A DNA stretch of 64,000 bases from Cytobacillus luteolus (GCF_017873715.1 NZ_JAGGKM010000007.1:124001-188000), one strand, 5' to 3'; positions 38,247 to 47,199 are shown, numbered from the stretch's first letter. Translations and numbers: made by a program. Notes: generated by a model from the sequence alone, not told the origin.

Positions 38247-39548
38247 ATGACAAATGCCAATGGGAAATTGACCGAAGAAAAGGTCTTTAAAGACCCAGTA
38301 CATCGCTATATTCATGTAAGAGATCGCTTGATTTGGGACTTAATCGCAACACGTGAGTTCCAACGCCTACGCAGAATTCGCCAGCTTGGAACAACTTATC
38401 TAGTATTCCATGGGGCAGAACATAGTAGATTCAACCATTCTCTCGGTGTGTATGAAATTGTCAGACGAATTATTGATGATAGTTTTAAGGATAGAGAACA
38501 TTGGGATAATGAAGAACGCCTCTTATGTTTATGTGCAGCGCTTTTACATGATTTAGGGCATGGTCCCTTCTCACATTCATTTGAAAAAGTATTTCACCTG
38601 GACCACGAGGACTTTACTCAAGCCATTATTTTAGGTGATACGGAGGTTAATAGTGTCCTTAAGAGAATGGGTGCAACCTTCCCGAAAAAAGTGGCAGAGG
38701 TTATTGCTAAAACGTATAAAAATAAGCTAGTTGTTAGTTTGATATCCAGTCAAATTGATGCAGACCGCATGGATTATTTACAGCGTGATGCTTATTATAC
38801 CGGGGTTAGCTATGGTCATTTTGACATGGAAAGAATATTACGTGTCATGCGTCCTCAAGAAGATCAGGTTGTCATAAAGAGCAGCGGAATGCATGCGGTG
38901 GAAGACTATATTATGAGTCGCTACCAAATGTATTGGCAAGTTTATTTCCATCCTGTAACTAGGAGCTCAGAGGTTATTTTATCGAAAATTCTCCATCGAG
39001 CAAAAAAACTACATCAAGAATATTACTCTTTTAAAATACATCCAATTCATTTCTACTCTTTATTTGAAGAAGAAGTGAATGTAGAAGAATATGTGAAGCT
39101 AGATGAATCCATCGTCTTGTATTATTTCCAAGTGTGGCAAGAAGAGGATGACCCAATCCTAAGTGACTTATGTCGCCGTTTTATCAACCGTAACTTATTT
39201 CAGTACGTAGAATTCAGTCCGAATAATGAGCAAATGATGAAACTTATGGAACTTACCCAGCTTTTCAAAAAAGCAGGTATTGATCCAGAGTATTATTTAG
39301 TTGTGGACTCCTCCTCAGATCTTCCTTATGATTTTTATCGTCCAGGTGAGGAAGAAGAACGACTACCAATCCATTTGCAAATGCCAAGTGGTGAATTGCG
39401 TGAGTTGTCACGTCAATCAGATATCGTTGATGCCATTTCAGGAAAACGTCGTACAGATCATAAATTATATTTTCCTCAAGATTTTATTGAGGATTTATCG
39501 ACAAAAAGAAATATAAAAAAGAAAATTCAAGAGCTACTTGAGCTATAG
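38247..39548 (+). CDS. ywfO: HD-domain phosphohydrolase YwfO
   Basis: The product has 433 residues, the length of B. subtilis YwfO. The metal-binding HD motif is ALLHDLGHGPFSHSFEK near residue 105, preceded by FNHSLGVYEIVRRI with another His ligand, and SSQIDADRMDYLQRDAYYTG near residue 170 supplies further conserved residues. Relatives are dNTP triphosphohydrolases; nucleotide hydrolysis is the likely activity, substrate unproven. ywgA follows after 55 bp. Confidence 0.9.
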   Translation: MTNANGKLTEEKVFKDPVHRYIHVRDRLIWDLIATREFQRLRRIRQLGTTYLVFHGAEHSRFNHSLGVYEIVRRIIDDSFKDREHWDNEERLLCLCAALLHDLGHGPFSHSFEKVFHLDHEDFTQAIILGDTEVNSVLKRMGATFPKKVAEVIAKTYKNKLVVSLISSQIDADRMDYLQRDAYYTGVSYGHFDMERILRVMRPQEDQVVIKSSGMHAVEDYIMSRYQMYWQVYFHPVTRSSEVILSKILHRAKKLHQEYYSFKIHPIHFYSLFEEEVNVEEYVKLDESIVLYYFQVWQEEDDPILSDLCRRFINRNLFQYVEFSPNNEQMMKLMELTQLFKKAGIDPEYYLVVDSSSDLPYDFYRPGEEEERLPIHLQMPSGELRELSRQSDIVDAISGKRRTDHKLYFPQDFIEDLSTKRNIKKKIQELLEL

Positions 39549-39603
39549 GACGTACATAGCTTACTTGATATAAATTGAACTTATTGTTGGGAGTGACGGG
39601 GCT

Positions 39604-40116
39604 TTGTTAACTGAACACGCAAAAATTATGAAGGCTTTTTCAGAGGCTGGGGAAATCATTGGTCGAAAAAAGCTTCAAAAAATGATCTATATTGCAAAAA
39701 AAGTTAATTTTCCTTTTTATGAAAAATATGACTTTCACTTTTATGGACCGTACTCTGAAGAGCTCACACTACGTGTTGAAGAATTATGTAATCTTGGTTT
39801 CTTAAATGAGGTAAAAGAGAAGAAAGGTGGATACTTTCAATATCGCTACACCTTAACAGAGACTGGTGAGCAATTTTTAAGTCATTATCAACTAGAAGAC
39901 CTACCACCTTTAAAGGAATGCATTATGGATTTAAATGGACAGAATGCTAGATTCCTTGAATTAGTATCAACCGTCCTTTATTTTGAAGGATTAGCAAAAG
40001 AAGAAGTACAGGATAAAATTTTCACCCTAAAAAGTAAACAACGCTACACAGAAGAAGAAATTGAAGAGGCATATACGTACATTGAAAAACTACGTGGACA
40101 AGTTGTTGTTTCATAA
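39604..40116 (+). CDS. ywgA: YwgA family protein
   Basis: The 170-residue product begins LTEHAKIMKAFSEAGEIIGR, then KKLQKMIYIAKKVNFPFYEKYDFHFYGPYSEEL, and resembles the DUF4065/SocA-like or YwgA family with a winged-helix appearance. Function unknown. TTG 39604 is the start, with GGGAG 9 bp upstream. It follows ywfO as in B. subtilis and is ended by a strong terminator. Confidence 0.85.
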   Translation: MLTEHAKIMKAFSEAGEIIGRKKLQKMIYIAKKVNFPFYEKYDFHFYGPYSEELTLRVEELCNLGFLNEVKEKKGGYFQYRYTLTETGEQFLSHYQLEDLPPLKECIMDLNGQNARFLELVSTVLYFEGLAKEEVQDKIFTLKSKQRYTEEEIEEAYTYIEKLRGQVVVS

Positions 40117-40122
40117 TATAGA

Positions 40123-40159
40123 AAGGAGCTATCTGCAGTTACGCAGATAGCTCCTTTTT
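40123..40159 (+). terminator. Intrinsic terminator of ywgA
   Basis: AGGAGCTATCTGC pairs exactly with GCAGATAGCTCCT across a six-base loop, followed by TTTTC. Confidence 0.92.
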
Positions 40160-40172
40160 CGTATATTAGTAC

Positions 40173-40234
40173 ATCTAGCTCCGGATACCCAGCGTCTAGT
40201 GGTCTTCGCTGAACGGGTATCCTGCGCTTTTGAG
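40173..40234 (+). repeat. Family-2 structured repeat, short copy
   Basis: Starts TCTAGCTCCGGATACCCAGC and ends GGGTATCCTGCGCTTTTGAG. The outer stem here is GGATACCC/GGGTATCC, different in sequence from the other copies but still perfectly paired. It abuts the 3' end of the permease gene. Confidence 0.7.
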
Positions 40235-40235
40235 A

Positions 40236-41546
40236 TTAATGTGGAAGAAATGCTAATTGATAGAAGAACAATATGGCAAATAAATAAACAAGAGGATGAA
40301 CTTCTCTCCATTTCCCCTTAACGACCTTCATTAATGGGTAAGAAATGAATCCTAATGCAATTCCAGTCGCAATACTTGATGTTAGTGGCATGCTTAGGAT
40401 AATTAAGAATGCAGGAAATGCTTCATCTAACTCATTCCATTTAATATGTGAGATGGCACCCATCATTAAGCTACCAACGATAATTAACGCAGGTGCTGTG
40501 ATAGCGGCGATTCCAGAAACAGCTCCAACAAGTGGCCCGAAAAAGGCAGCAACTCCGAACAAAATCGCAACTGTTAGCGTGGTTAATCCTGTACGACCAC
40601 CAGCTGCAACACCAGCAGATGACTCAATATAAGCACTCGTTGGACTTGTACCAAACATCGCACCGGCTGTTGTAGCAACAGAATCTGCTAATAAAGCTTG
40701 ACGTGCACGAGGCATTTTATTTCCTTTCATTAGCCCAGCCTGCTGGGCTACTCCAACCATTGTTCCTGTTGTATCAAAAATAGTAACTAATAGGAAGGAG
40801 AATACAACTGCATATAAACCGTACTGAATCACGTCACCAATTGCAGCAAATGGATTAGCTACAATCAAACCTTCAGAAAGAGTAGGAAGTGCAACAAATC
40901 CATCTTTGAACTCAAGTTGACCTGTGAAGAAAGCAATCGCACCAGTAATGATCATACCGATGAATAAAGCTCCATGCACATTAAGTGACATTAATACAAG
41001 GGTAACTGCTAAGCCTACTAGTGCTAAAATAACTCCAGGGTCGTGAAGATTTCCAAGTGTAACTAAATTTGCTTCATGTGCTGTAACAATACCAGTTAAG
41101 CGAAGACCAATAAACGCAATAAATAAACCGATTCCAGCAGTAATTCCGTGCTTTAAATTTTCGGGAATGGCTTCGATTAGTTTTTTGCGAAACGGTGTTA
41201 AAGATAAAATGATAAACAATACACCTGCAAAGAAAACAGCAGAAAATGCTACTTCATACGTGATATTTGGATTTGTGCCAACAACTGAATAGGCAAAATA
41301 AGCGTTAAGCCCCATTCCAGGAGCGATGGCAATTGGATAGTTTGCAAACAGTGACATCCAAAGCGTTCCGATGATGGTTGCTATAATGGTTGCTGTGAAT
41401 ACCTGATTGAACGGTACACCAGCATCTGAAAGAATAATAGGGTTAACAATGACGATGTATACCATTGTTAGGAATGTGGTGATACCTGCGATGACTTCTG
41501 TTCTGACGTTTGTATTTAATTCATTTAACTTAAAGAACGTAAACAT
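40236..41546 (-). CDS. NCS2/AzgA-family purine permease (PbuG/PbuO-like)
   Basis: The product has about 436 residues and twelve or more helices, with the AzgA-branch signature NTNVRTEVIAGITTFLTMVY at the start, YPIAIAPGMGLNAYFAYSVVG near residue 85 and GTSPTSAYIESSAGVAAGGRTG near residue 290. It should import guanine, hypoxanthine or adenine by proton symport. GGAGG precedes ATG 41546 by 11 bases; the frame start at 41564 lies upstream of that site. A PurR-type operator and promoter lie upstream. Confidence 0.92.
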   Translation of the reverse strand: MFTFFKLNELNTNVRTEVIAGITTFLTMVYIVIVNPIILSDAGVPFNQVFTATIIATIIGTLWMSLFANYPIAIAPGMGLNAYFAYSVVGTNPNITYEVAFSAVFFAGVLFIILSLTPFRKKLIEAIPENLKHGITAGIGLFIAFIGLRLTGIVTAHEANLVTLGNLHDPGVILALVGLAVTLVLMSLNVHGALFIGMIITGAIAFFTGQLEFKDGFVALPTLSEGLIVANPFAAIGDVIQYGLYAVVFSFLLVTIFDTTGTMVGVAQQAGLMKGNKMPRARQALLADSVATTAGAMFGTSPTSAYIESSAGVAAGGRTGLTTLTVAILFGVAAFFGPLVGAVSGIAAITAPALIIVGSLMMGAISHIKWNELDEAFPAFLIILSMPLTSSIATGIALGFISYPLMKVVKGKWREVHPLVYLFAILFFYQLAFLPH

Positions 41547-41568
41547 AAAGTAAGAAACCTCCAAAATA

Positions 41569-41622
41569 CGAACGATTTTTTAAGACCTTAAATATAATAT
41601 TCGTTTTTAGTGTGGATTGCAA
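41569..41622 (-). promoter_or_regulatory. Sigma-A promoter with paired PurR boxes
   Basis: On the reverse strand TTGCAA (41622-41617), 17 bp, TATTAT (41599-41594) forms a good promoter. Overlapping it are two inverted PurBox-like sites, ACGAATATT (41604-41596) and ATCGTTCGT (41576-41568). The CG-to-CG span is 35 bp, as compared with 34 bp in the B. subtilis pur operator I recall. PurR repression lifted by PRPP is the inference. No guanine riboswitch fold was seen in the short leader. Confidence 0.7.
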
Positions 41623-41662
41623 GTGCGAATTGTAGATTTATATTGTTTTCACTTTGAACCTA

Positions 41663-41849
41663 GACCGTTCCTTTGCGCTGCAAGCACTTGCTTTCCTCGG
41701 GGAATTATGAAAAAGCCCAACAGCCGGCTTTTTCAAGAGCGAATTCCCATCGGGGAGGAAGTCGAGCCTCCTCGACGTTCCGTCTGCGGGGTCTCGAACT
41801 TCCCTCAACTCCCGCAGGAGTCAAGTGCCTTCCGCTTCAATGCACTCTG
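41663..41849 (-). repeat. Family-1 structured repeat, copy B, with 53-bp extra hairpin
   Basis: Reverse-oriented, 187 bp from GACCGTTCC to TGCACTCTG. It holds an extra segment (GGGGAATTATGAAAAAGCCC to CGAATTCCC) that is also found in copy G at 60410. The extra segment forms its own hairpin, GAAAAAGCC/GGCTTTTTC. Confidence 0.82.
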
Positions 41850-41912
41850 TTGAATATCCTAAATTCAAAATTAAAAAAGAAGCCTCTTTATCTAGGCTTC
41901 CCTGAAAAAAAA

Positions 41913-42098
41913 TTATTCATCACTCAGGCGTTTTCCACCGAGTGCGTAGTGGTTTTTAGACATTTCTTCAATAAATACGGCAATTTTTTCTTTTGGTGCT
42001 CCAGTTGTTTCAGATACAGCGTCTGTTACTTTTTCAACTAGTGCTTTTTTTTGTTCTTCTGAACGACCTTCTAGCATTTTGACAGTGACGTATGGCAT
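41913..42098 (-). CDS. ywhB: 4-oxalocrotonate tautomerase-family enzyme (YwhB)
   Basis: The 61-residue product is MPYVTVKMLEGRSEEQKKAL at the start; Pro2, exposed after removal of Met1, is the catalytic base of this superfamily, and Arg12 and Arg near the C-terminus are conserved. B. subtilis YwhB has tautomerase activity on 2-hydroxymuconate-like substrates, with unclear physiological role. Monocistronic, AGGAGAG upstream. Confidence 0.92.
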   Translation of the reverse strand: MPYVTVKMLEGRSEEQKKALVEKVTDAVSETTGAPKEKIAVFIEEMSKNHYALGGKRLSDE

Positions 42099-42230
42099 GT
42101 TAATCTCTCCTTTAAATTGGCCGGTATGTGTTTAGTATGTAGTATTTTCTATTTATAACATTATTATTGTATACTTAGAGTATATGGTAAATAAAGAAAA
42201 ATGAATAAACTGATATAAAGGGGATTTTTT

Positions 42231-42902
42231 GTGGAACGATTTTTGGCTTTTCCATTGGAACAGATTCCATATGTGGTCGCAGTCCTTTTGATCGCTTTTA
42301 CTGTTCATGAATTTGCACATGCATATGTAGCATACAAATTCGGTGATCCTACTGCGAAAAATCAAGGAAGACTAACCTTATCACCACTTGCTCATTTAGA
42401 CCCAATTGGAACACTGCTCATTTTCATTGCTGGATTTGGTTGGGCAAGACCCGTACCAGTAAACCGATTTTTCTTTAAAAATCCAAGACTTGCAGGTGTG
42501 CTTGTGTCCGTTGCTGGACCGATAAGTAATTTGATTGTGGCGTCCATTGGTTTTTGTCTACTTTACTTATTTGCAAGGACTGGACTATTAGGTTCCATGT
42601 CGCCTGCCCTGCAGGATGGAGCAATTCAATTTTTTGAAATGCTTATTTACTTAAACGTACTATTATTTGTTTTCAATCTACTGCCGTTTCCACCGTTAGA
42701 TGGATATCGAATTTTAGAGGATTTAATGCCTGCAGACATACGTGCTAAAATGACTCAATATGAAAGCTATGGAATTATTATTTTCCTTTTCCTAGTCATA
42801 ACACCACTTGATCAATATACAATCCAACCAATATTCAATACGGTCATACCTTTTGTCATTGGCATACTACAAGGTCTCTTTGGTACACTTTTTGGGATGT
42901 AG
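42231..42902 (+). CDS. ywhC: Site-2 protease-family membrane metalloprotease (YwhC, M50)
   Basis: The 223-residue product has five or so hydrophobic helices. The zinc motif HEFAH lies in TVHEFAHAYVAYKFGD near residue 26, and the third ligand in PFPPLDGYRILEDLM near residue 160. LDPIGTL and GWARPVPVN are family hallmarks. It lacks a PDZ domain, as is usual for this short class. Substrate unknown. Start GTG 42231 with AAAGGGG ahead. ywhD follows after 48 bp. Confidence 0.92.
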   Translation: MERFLAFPLEQIPYVVAVLLIAFTVHEFAHAYVAYKFGDPTAKNQGRLTLSPLAHLDPIGTLLIFIAGFGWARPVPVNRFFFKNPRLAGVLVSVAGPISNLIVASIGFCLLYLFARTGLLGSMSPALQDGAIQFFEMLIYLNVLLFVFNLLPFPPLDGYRILEDLMPADIRAKMTQYESYGIIIFLFLVITPLDQYTIQPIFNTVIPFVIGILQGLFGTLFGM

Positions 42903-42950
42903 GTTACATGTAAGTCAAACTTTGAATAATAGCTAGGGGGATATAGAATA

Positions 42951-43469
42951 ATGGAACAGGATCAACCGAAAAAGAAGGTAGCTTTTAATATTCTAAAAAA
43001 TGACTCAACTGATGGTCATGGTGGCTTTGGTGTTGGAACGTTAAGTCTTGAAAACATCTCGCCTGTTTTTGTAGATATTGAAAATGAAGATGTATTTGTT
43101 GATATCGGAGCTATGCATGCACGAAGCGTTGTGGAAAAAGGAATAAAATTTTTGCCGAATAAGGAAGAAGTTCCTAATGGAAAACCGTATTGGCTTGTCT
43201 GGGTAACAATTGATGTTACTCAAGATGGAGGCTATTATGCTGGTGTAACGGCTTGTGAAATGACAGTTGACCGCGAGATACGTCGTGGCTATAAGTCTTT
43301 ACCTGTGCACGTAAACCTAATGGATAAATCATTGAAGCGCAAAATTATTGTTGACCACATGGATGATAAATCAAAAAAGCTGTTAGCCGAATTTTTACAG
43401 AAACATGATTTGGGCATATGGAACCGCTCAAGTGACGAACTTAAACAAGGTCTACACGTTGAAAACTAA
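42951..43469 (+). CDS. ywhD: YwhD family protein
   Basis: 172 residues with FNILKNDSTDGHGGFGVGTL at the start and VFVDIGAMHARSVVEKGIKF in the centre, the pattern of the Bacillus-specific YwhD family. Soluble protein of unknown function. TAGGGGG precedes the ATG. Order ywhC-ywhD-pbpG agrees with B. subtilis, although pbpG is on the other strand. Confidence 0.88.
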   Translation: MEQDQPKKKVAFNILKNDSTDGHGGFGVGTLSLENISPVFVDIENEDVFVDIGAMHARSVVEKGIKFLPNKEEVPNGKPYWLVWVTIDVTQDGGYYAGVTACEMTVDREIRRGYKSLPVHVNLMDKSLKRKIIVDHMDDKSKKLLAEFLQKHDLGIWNRSSDELKQGLHVEN

Positions 43470-43597
43470 ATTTGTCAACAAAGAAATATTGACAAACTTA
43501 TGACATTTTCGTGAACAACACATGTTGTGCTTGAGCTTTTCTTATAAAATAAGTAAACTAAATTTACAGTGTTAACACACACTGAAACTAGGACACT

Positions 43598-43632
43598 AAA
43601 AATCCCAGGACAATTGCTCCTGGGATTTTTAA
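43598..43632. terminator. Bidirectional terminator
   Basis: AAAAATCCCAGGA pairs exactly with TCCTGGGATTTTT around seven bases. It lies 128 bp after ywhD. The stretch between holds an 8-bp inverted repeat TTTGTCAA/TTGACAAA (43471-43496) and the palindrome ACAACACATGTTGT, but no gene was seen. Confidence 0.85.
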
Positions 43633-43648
43633 TTATATATGGATAACA

Positions 43649-43770
43649 TCCAGCTCCAGTGCCTAGCCCCTCGAGGTCAAATAAGTGAGTGCCATAAAAA
43701 GTCAAAGTGCGGACTTTTTTTGTCCCAGAACATTTGCTTGTCGGGGCTGAACGAGGCACTTGCGCCTTTG
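43649..43770 (+). repeat. Family-2 structured repeat, copy 3
   Basis: Begins TCCAGCTCCAGTGCCTAGCC and ends CGAGGCACTTGCGCCTTTG. Compared with the copy at 32267 the outer stem is AGTGCCT/AGGCACT instead of AGCGCCT/AGGCGCT, a paired change. Inner hairpin AAAAAGTC/GACTTTTT conserved. Confidence 0.82.
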
Positions 43771-43773
43771 AGA

Positions 43774-45855
43774 TTAAAACCAATCAAATATCTTTTTAAA
43801 CCAGCCTTTATCCTTATCTGGATCTTCCTCTGGCTGTTTTTCTTCTACCTCTTCATAATGATCAACGTGGTCCATACAGTATTCTGTCGGTTCGGTCCCT
43901 TTTACATAATAAGTGAGTCTTGATATTGGACATGCATTTGTAGCAAGTTTACCGTTGTCGGGATTAACATAGACACCAATCACACCTTCAGTCGGCTTAA
44001 AAGCAGTAACGTTTCTTCCTGTATGTGCCTCTTCCATAAAATCAGCCCAGATTTTTTTAGCATACTGTTTTTCTGCGGTTAATGTTATTCTTTCATCGCG
44101 GTCATAGCCAGTCCAAATTCCAGCCACAAGCTGTGGTGAATAGCCAATCATCCAGCTATCTGTTTTTGTACTTCCTGTTTTTCCGGCATATTGACGCGTT
44201 AATGAATTCGTAATGGTTTGTCCGGTTACACGGGTATAATCATTTAACTTTGCATCAAATATTCCTGTCATCATATGTGTTGTCACAAATGCAAGGTTTG
44301 GATCAAGAACTTGTTCCTTGCTTTGTTCAGCTTCATAGATCACATCACCCTTATGATCGACAACTTTTTTTATAAAAACGGGAGTAATCTTTTGACCACC
44401 ATTGCCAATGACACCATAAGCATTTACCATATCAATGACTCTAACTGTAGAAGTCCCTAGTGCTAAGGAAGGCACATTTACTAGGTCACTTGTAACACCT
44501 AATTTTTTTGCCATATTAACAAGAGAATTTTCCCCGATAAAGACATGGGTTTTAACTGCGAAAACATTATCTGATAATGCCAATGCTTGAGCTAGTGTAA
44601 TTGTACCGTTCGCATAGTAATTATTGAAATTATGAGGTGTATACTTGCTATTTCCATCATCGTAAAGGAAAGTAGTTACCTCACTTCTTAGTTCAGTAGA
44701 AGGGGTAAAGCCATTTTCAAGTGCTGCATAATAGAGAAAAGGTTTAAAGGTTGAACCTGGCTGCCTTTCTGCTTGGGTAACACGGTTAAATGGACTTTCT
44801 TCATAGTTCCTTCCACCAATTAATGCCTTTACCTCTCCGGTATACTGATCCATTGCCACAAAACCGAGTTGAATCTCAGAATCTGGGTTAACATTTTTGG
44901 CTACTTGTTCTTCTGCTACCTTTTGCAGCTTTGGATCGAGAGTCGTGTATACACGCAGTCCACCCATTTCAATCGTCTTTTCATCGATATTAGTCTGTGT
45001 TAATAACTCCTTTTTAACAGCATCTTGAAAATAAGGTGCAATTCTTTCTCTTCCTAAATCTTCACTTTTAAAAAATGCTAGATTCGTTTGATACACTTCT
45101 TCTGCTTCTTTTTTCGTAATGTATCCATTTGAAACCATCGAGTTCAAGATGATTTTTTGACGACTCTTCGCTTTTTCAAGGTTTTCATAAGGTGAATAAC
45201 GACTAGGCCCTTTGGGGATTCCAGCTAACATACTTGATTCTGCGAGAGAAAGCTCATTAGCAGATTTGCCAAAGTAGTATTTGGATGCTGCTTCAATTCC
45301 ATAGGCTCCATGACCATAATAGATTGTATTTAAATAGCCTTCTAAGATTTCTTTTTTACTATAGTTAATTTCAAGTCTAACCGTATAAAGAGCTTCAGTA
45401 ATCTTACGACTCCACGTTTTATCATGCTCTAAAAATAGATTTCTAGCATACTGCTGGGTAATTGTACTAGCACCTTGGACCTTTGCCATTGCTTTAATAT
45501 CAGCTATAGCAGCCCCAGCAATTCGTTTATAATCAAAACCGTTGTGTCGGTAAAAGTTTCGGTCTTCAATAGAAATCGTTGCGTCTATAATGGTAGGTGA
45601 CATTTCCGAGAGCGGTACCCAATATCTTTTTTGACCTCGATGACTTTCCTCAATAATGGAGCCATCACTTGCATAAAAAAGGCTAGTTTGTGGTACTGCT
45701 AAAGGTGGAGCACCTTGAGATTTTGCATAGGCTAGTACGCCGAGGATACCTAGCATGAAAAAGATTGATAGGATTAATCCAATAATAAATAAAGCCCGAA
45801 GGTACTTAATTGTATTTTTTAAACGCCCACTCGTAATGATTTCCAATGAATTCAC
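43774..45855 (-). CDS. pbpG: Class A penicillin-binding protein (PbpG/YwhE)
   Basis: The 693-residue bifunctional protein has a cytoplasmic tail and one helix (about 18-42). The glycosyltransferase domain follows, with IEDRNFYRHNGFDYKRIAGA, GASTITQQYARNLF and KILEGYLNTIYYGHG-like motifs. The transpeptidase has STFKPFLYY with the active Ser, SDN in ALSDNVFA, and KTGSTKTDSWM. It polymerises and cross-links peptidoglycan. In B. subtilis PbpG is made in the forespore under sigma-F. The C-terminal tail is acidic and Lys-rich (EEDPDKDKGWFKKIFDWF). Confidence 0.93.
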   Translation of the reverse strand: MNSLEIITSGRLKNTIKYLRALFIIGLILSIFFMLGILGVLAYAKSQGAPPLAVPQTSLFYASDGSIIEESHRGQKRYWVPLSEMSPTIIDATISIEDRNFYRHNGFDYKRIAGAAIADIKAMAKVQGASTITQQYARNLFLEHDKTWSRKITEALYTVRLEINYSKKEILEGYLNTIYYGHGAYGIEAASKYYFGKSANELSLAESSMLAGIPKGPSRYSPYENLEKAKSRQKIILNSMVSNGYITKKEAEEVYQTNLAFFKSEDLGRERIAPYFQDAVKKELLTQTNIDEKTIEMGGLRVYTTLDPKLQKVAEEQVAKNVNPDSEIQLGFVAMDQYTGEVKALIGGRNYEESPFNRVTQAERQPGSTFKPFLYYAALENGFTPSTELRSEVTTFLYDDGNSKYTPHNFNNYYANGTITLAQALALSDNVFAVKTHVFIGENSLVNMAKKLGVTSDLVNVPSLALGTSTVRVIDMVNAYGVIGNGGQKITPVFIKKVVDHKGDVIYEAEQSKEQVLDPNLAFVTTHMMTGIFDAKLNDYTRVTGQTITNSLTRQYAGKTGSTKTDSWMIGYSPQLVAGIWTGYDRDERITLTAEKQYAKKIWADFMEEAHTGRNVTAFKPTEGVIGVYVNPDNGKLATNACPISRLTYYVKGTEPTEYCMDHVDHYEEVEEKQPEEDPDKDKGWFKKIFDWF

Positions 45856-46012
45856 CTCACCTATTACAGACCAAATTGGCCATAGTTCTTCCGATCATTT
45901 TTCTTACTATCTAACAGTATTAGGCTATAAAGCTCTTTTTAAACGTGAAACTAGTAAAAAAAGTCTAGCTTTTTAGGTTGGATATTTTTAAAGGTATTTC
46001 GTAGAGATTGAA

Positions 46013-46145
46013 GAGTGGATTGGAGCGGAAGGAACTTGACTCCTGCGGGACGTAGAGGAAAGGTCGAGACCCCGCAGACGGAACGTCGAGGAGGCTCGAC
46101 TTCCTCCCCGCGGAAAGCAAGTGCCTGCAGCGCAAAGGAACGGTC
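46013..46145 (+). repeat. Family-1 structured repeat, copy C
   Basis: 133 bp from GAGTGGATTGGAGCGGAAGG to GAACGGTC. Contains the CTGCGGG...CCCGCAG and GTCGAGGAGGCTCGAC hairpins. The left outer arm reads GGAACTTG and so has one mismatch to CAAGTGCC. It lies upstream of the speE promoter. Confidence 0.85.
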
Positions 46146-46187
46146 AACATTCAAAGCAATAAAACATTTAAAAACTTCCATAGATTC

Positions 46188-46216
46188 TTTACATTTTCGA
46201 CACTTTACTCTATACT
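46188..46216 (+). promoter_or_regulatory. Sigma-A promoter for speE-speB
   Basis: TTTACA (46188-46193), 17-bp spacer, TATACT (46211-46216). Transcription would start near 46223, giving a leader of about 137 bases before speE that contains a 30-codon ORF. Confidence 0.75.
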
Positions 46217-46236
46217 TTTTTCGTTAGCTAAGAATC

Positions 46237-46329
46237 ATGGAAATACAGGAAAAGAATGCCTTTAAACACATAGATGAAATAGTTAATTTTTGGTTTGAAA
46301 TGTTACCTAAAGGGTACTCTAAAAAATAA
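46237..46329 (+). CDS. Possible leader ORF before speE, 30 codons
   Basis: ATG 46237 to TAA 46329 encodes 30 residues (starting MEIQEKNAFKHIDEIVNFWF, ending MLPKGYSKK), about 14 bases after the predicted transcription start. The ribosome site is weak (CTAAGAA), so it may be poorly translated or not real. Ending 30 bp before the speE start, it could couple speE translation to its own. No family recognised. Confidence 0.35.
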   Translation: MEIQEKNAFKHIDEIVNFWFEMLPKGYSKK

Positions 46330-46359
46330 TATGCTTATTTAGGAAAGGGAGTTGCTAAA

Positions 46360-47187
46360 GTGGAATTATGGTTTACTGAAAAACAAACAGAGAATTTTGG
46401 AATTACAGCAAAAATTAAGCGTACGTTACATACAGAACAAACAGAGTTTCAAAAGCTTGATATGGTAGAAACAGAAGAATTCGGAAATATGTTACTTTTA
46501 GATGGAATGGTTATGACTACAACAAAGGATGAGTTTGTATACCATGAGATGGTTGCTCACGTACCTTTATTTACACATCCGAATCCTGAGAACGTATTAG
46601 TTGTTGGTGGCGGAGATGGTGGAGTAATTCGTGAAGTTCTTAAACACCCTAGCGTGAAAAAAGCAACATTAGTTGATATCGATGGAAAAGTAATTGAGTA
46701 CTCTAAAAAGTACTTACCTGAAATTGCGGGTAAATTAGAAGATCCACGAGTAGACGTACAAGTTGATGATGGCTTCATGCACATTGCTCAAAGCGAAAAT
46801 GTATATGATGTAATCATGGTTGATTCTACTGAGCCAGTTGGACCTGCAGTTAACTTATTTACAAAAGGATTTTACGCTGGAATTTCAAAAGCACTTAAAG
46901 AAGATGGTGTGTTTGTTGCTCAAACGGACAACCCTTGGTTCACGCCTGAATTAATTACGAATGTGCAACGTGACGTGAAGGAAATCTTCCCTATCACACG
47001 TTTATACACTGCAAACATTCCAACATACCCAAGTGGCCTTTGGACATTTACAATCGGATCAAAAAAATATGATCCTCTTGAAGTAAGTGAAGAACGTTTC
47101 CACGAAATTGAAACTAAATACTATACGAAAGAGCTACACAAAGCGGCATTTGTTTTACCGAAATTTGTAGCTGACTTAATCAAATAA
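46360..47187 (+). CDS. speE: Spermidine synthase
   Basis: The 275-residue aminopropyltransferase moves the aminopropyl group from decarboxylated SAM to putrescine. The SAM-type fold shows [20 protein letters not shown] near residue 80 and [11 protein letters not shown] near residue 153 with the catalytic Asp. Start is GTG 46360 with AAAGGGAG upstream. Together with speB it forms the agmatine to putrescine to spermidine route. Promoter at 46188-46216. Confidence 0.96.
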   Translation: MELWFTEKQTENFGITAKIKRTLHTEQTEFQKLDMVETEEFGNMLLLDGMVMTTTKDEFVYHEMVAHVPLFTHPNPENVLVVGGGDGGVIREVLKHPSVKKATLVDIDGKVIEYSKKYLPEIAGKLEDPRVDVQVDDGFMHIAQSENVYDVIMVDSTEPVGPAVNLFTKGFYAGISKALKEDGVFVAQTDNPWFTPELITNVQRDVKEIFPITRLYTANIPTYPSGLWTFTIGSKKYDPLEVSEERFHEIETKYYTKELHKAAFVLPKFVADLIK

Positions 47188-47199
47188 ATAAATAAAAAA

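Noticed and set aside
41547-41660. Guanine riboswitch ahead of the purine permease
   Set aside because: The predicted leader is too short and lacks the aptamer's conserved loops; PurR boxes explain the region better.
43470-43597. Possible small RNA between ywhD and the terminator at 43598
   Set aside because: Inverted repeats are present, but no convincing -35/-10 pair with proper spacing was found.
45951-46181. Open frames inside family-1 repeats (products with [16 protein letters not shown]), also near 41617, 48191, 53128 and 60341
   Set aside because: The same peptide appears wherever the repeat lies, with no start signals; these are repeat-derived chance frames.
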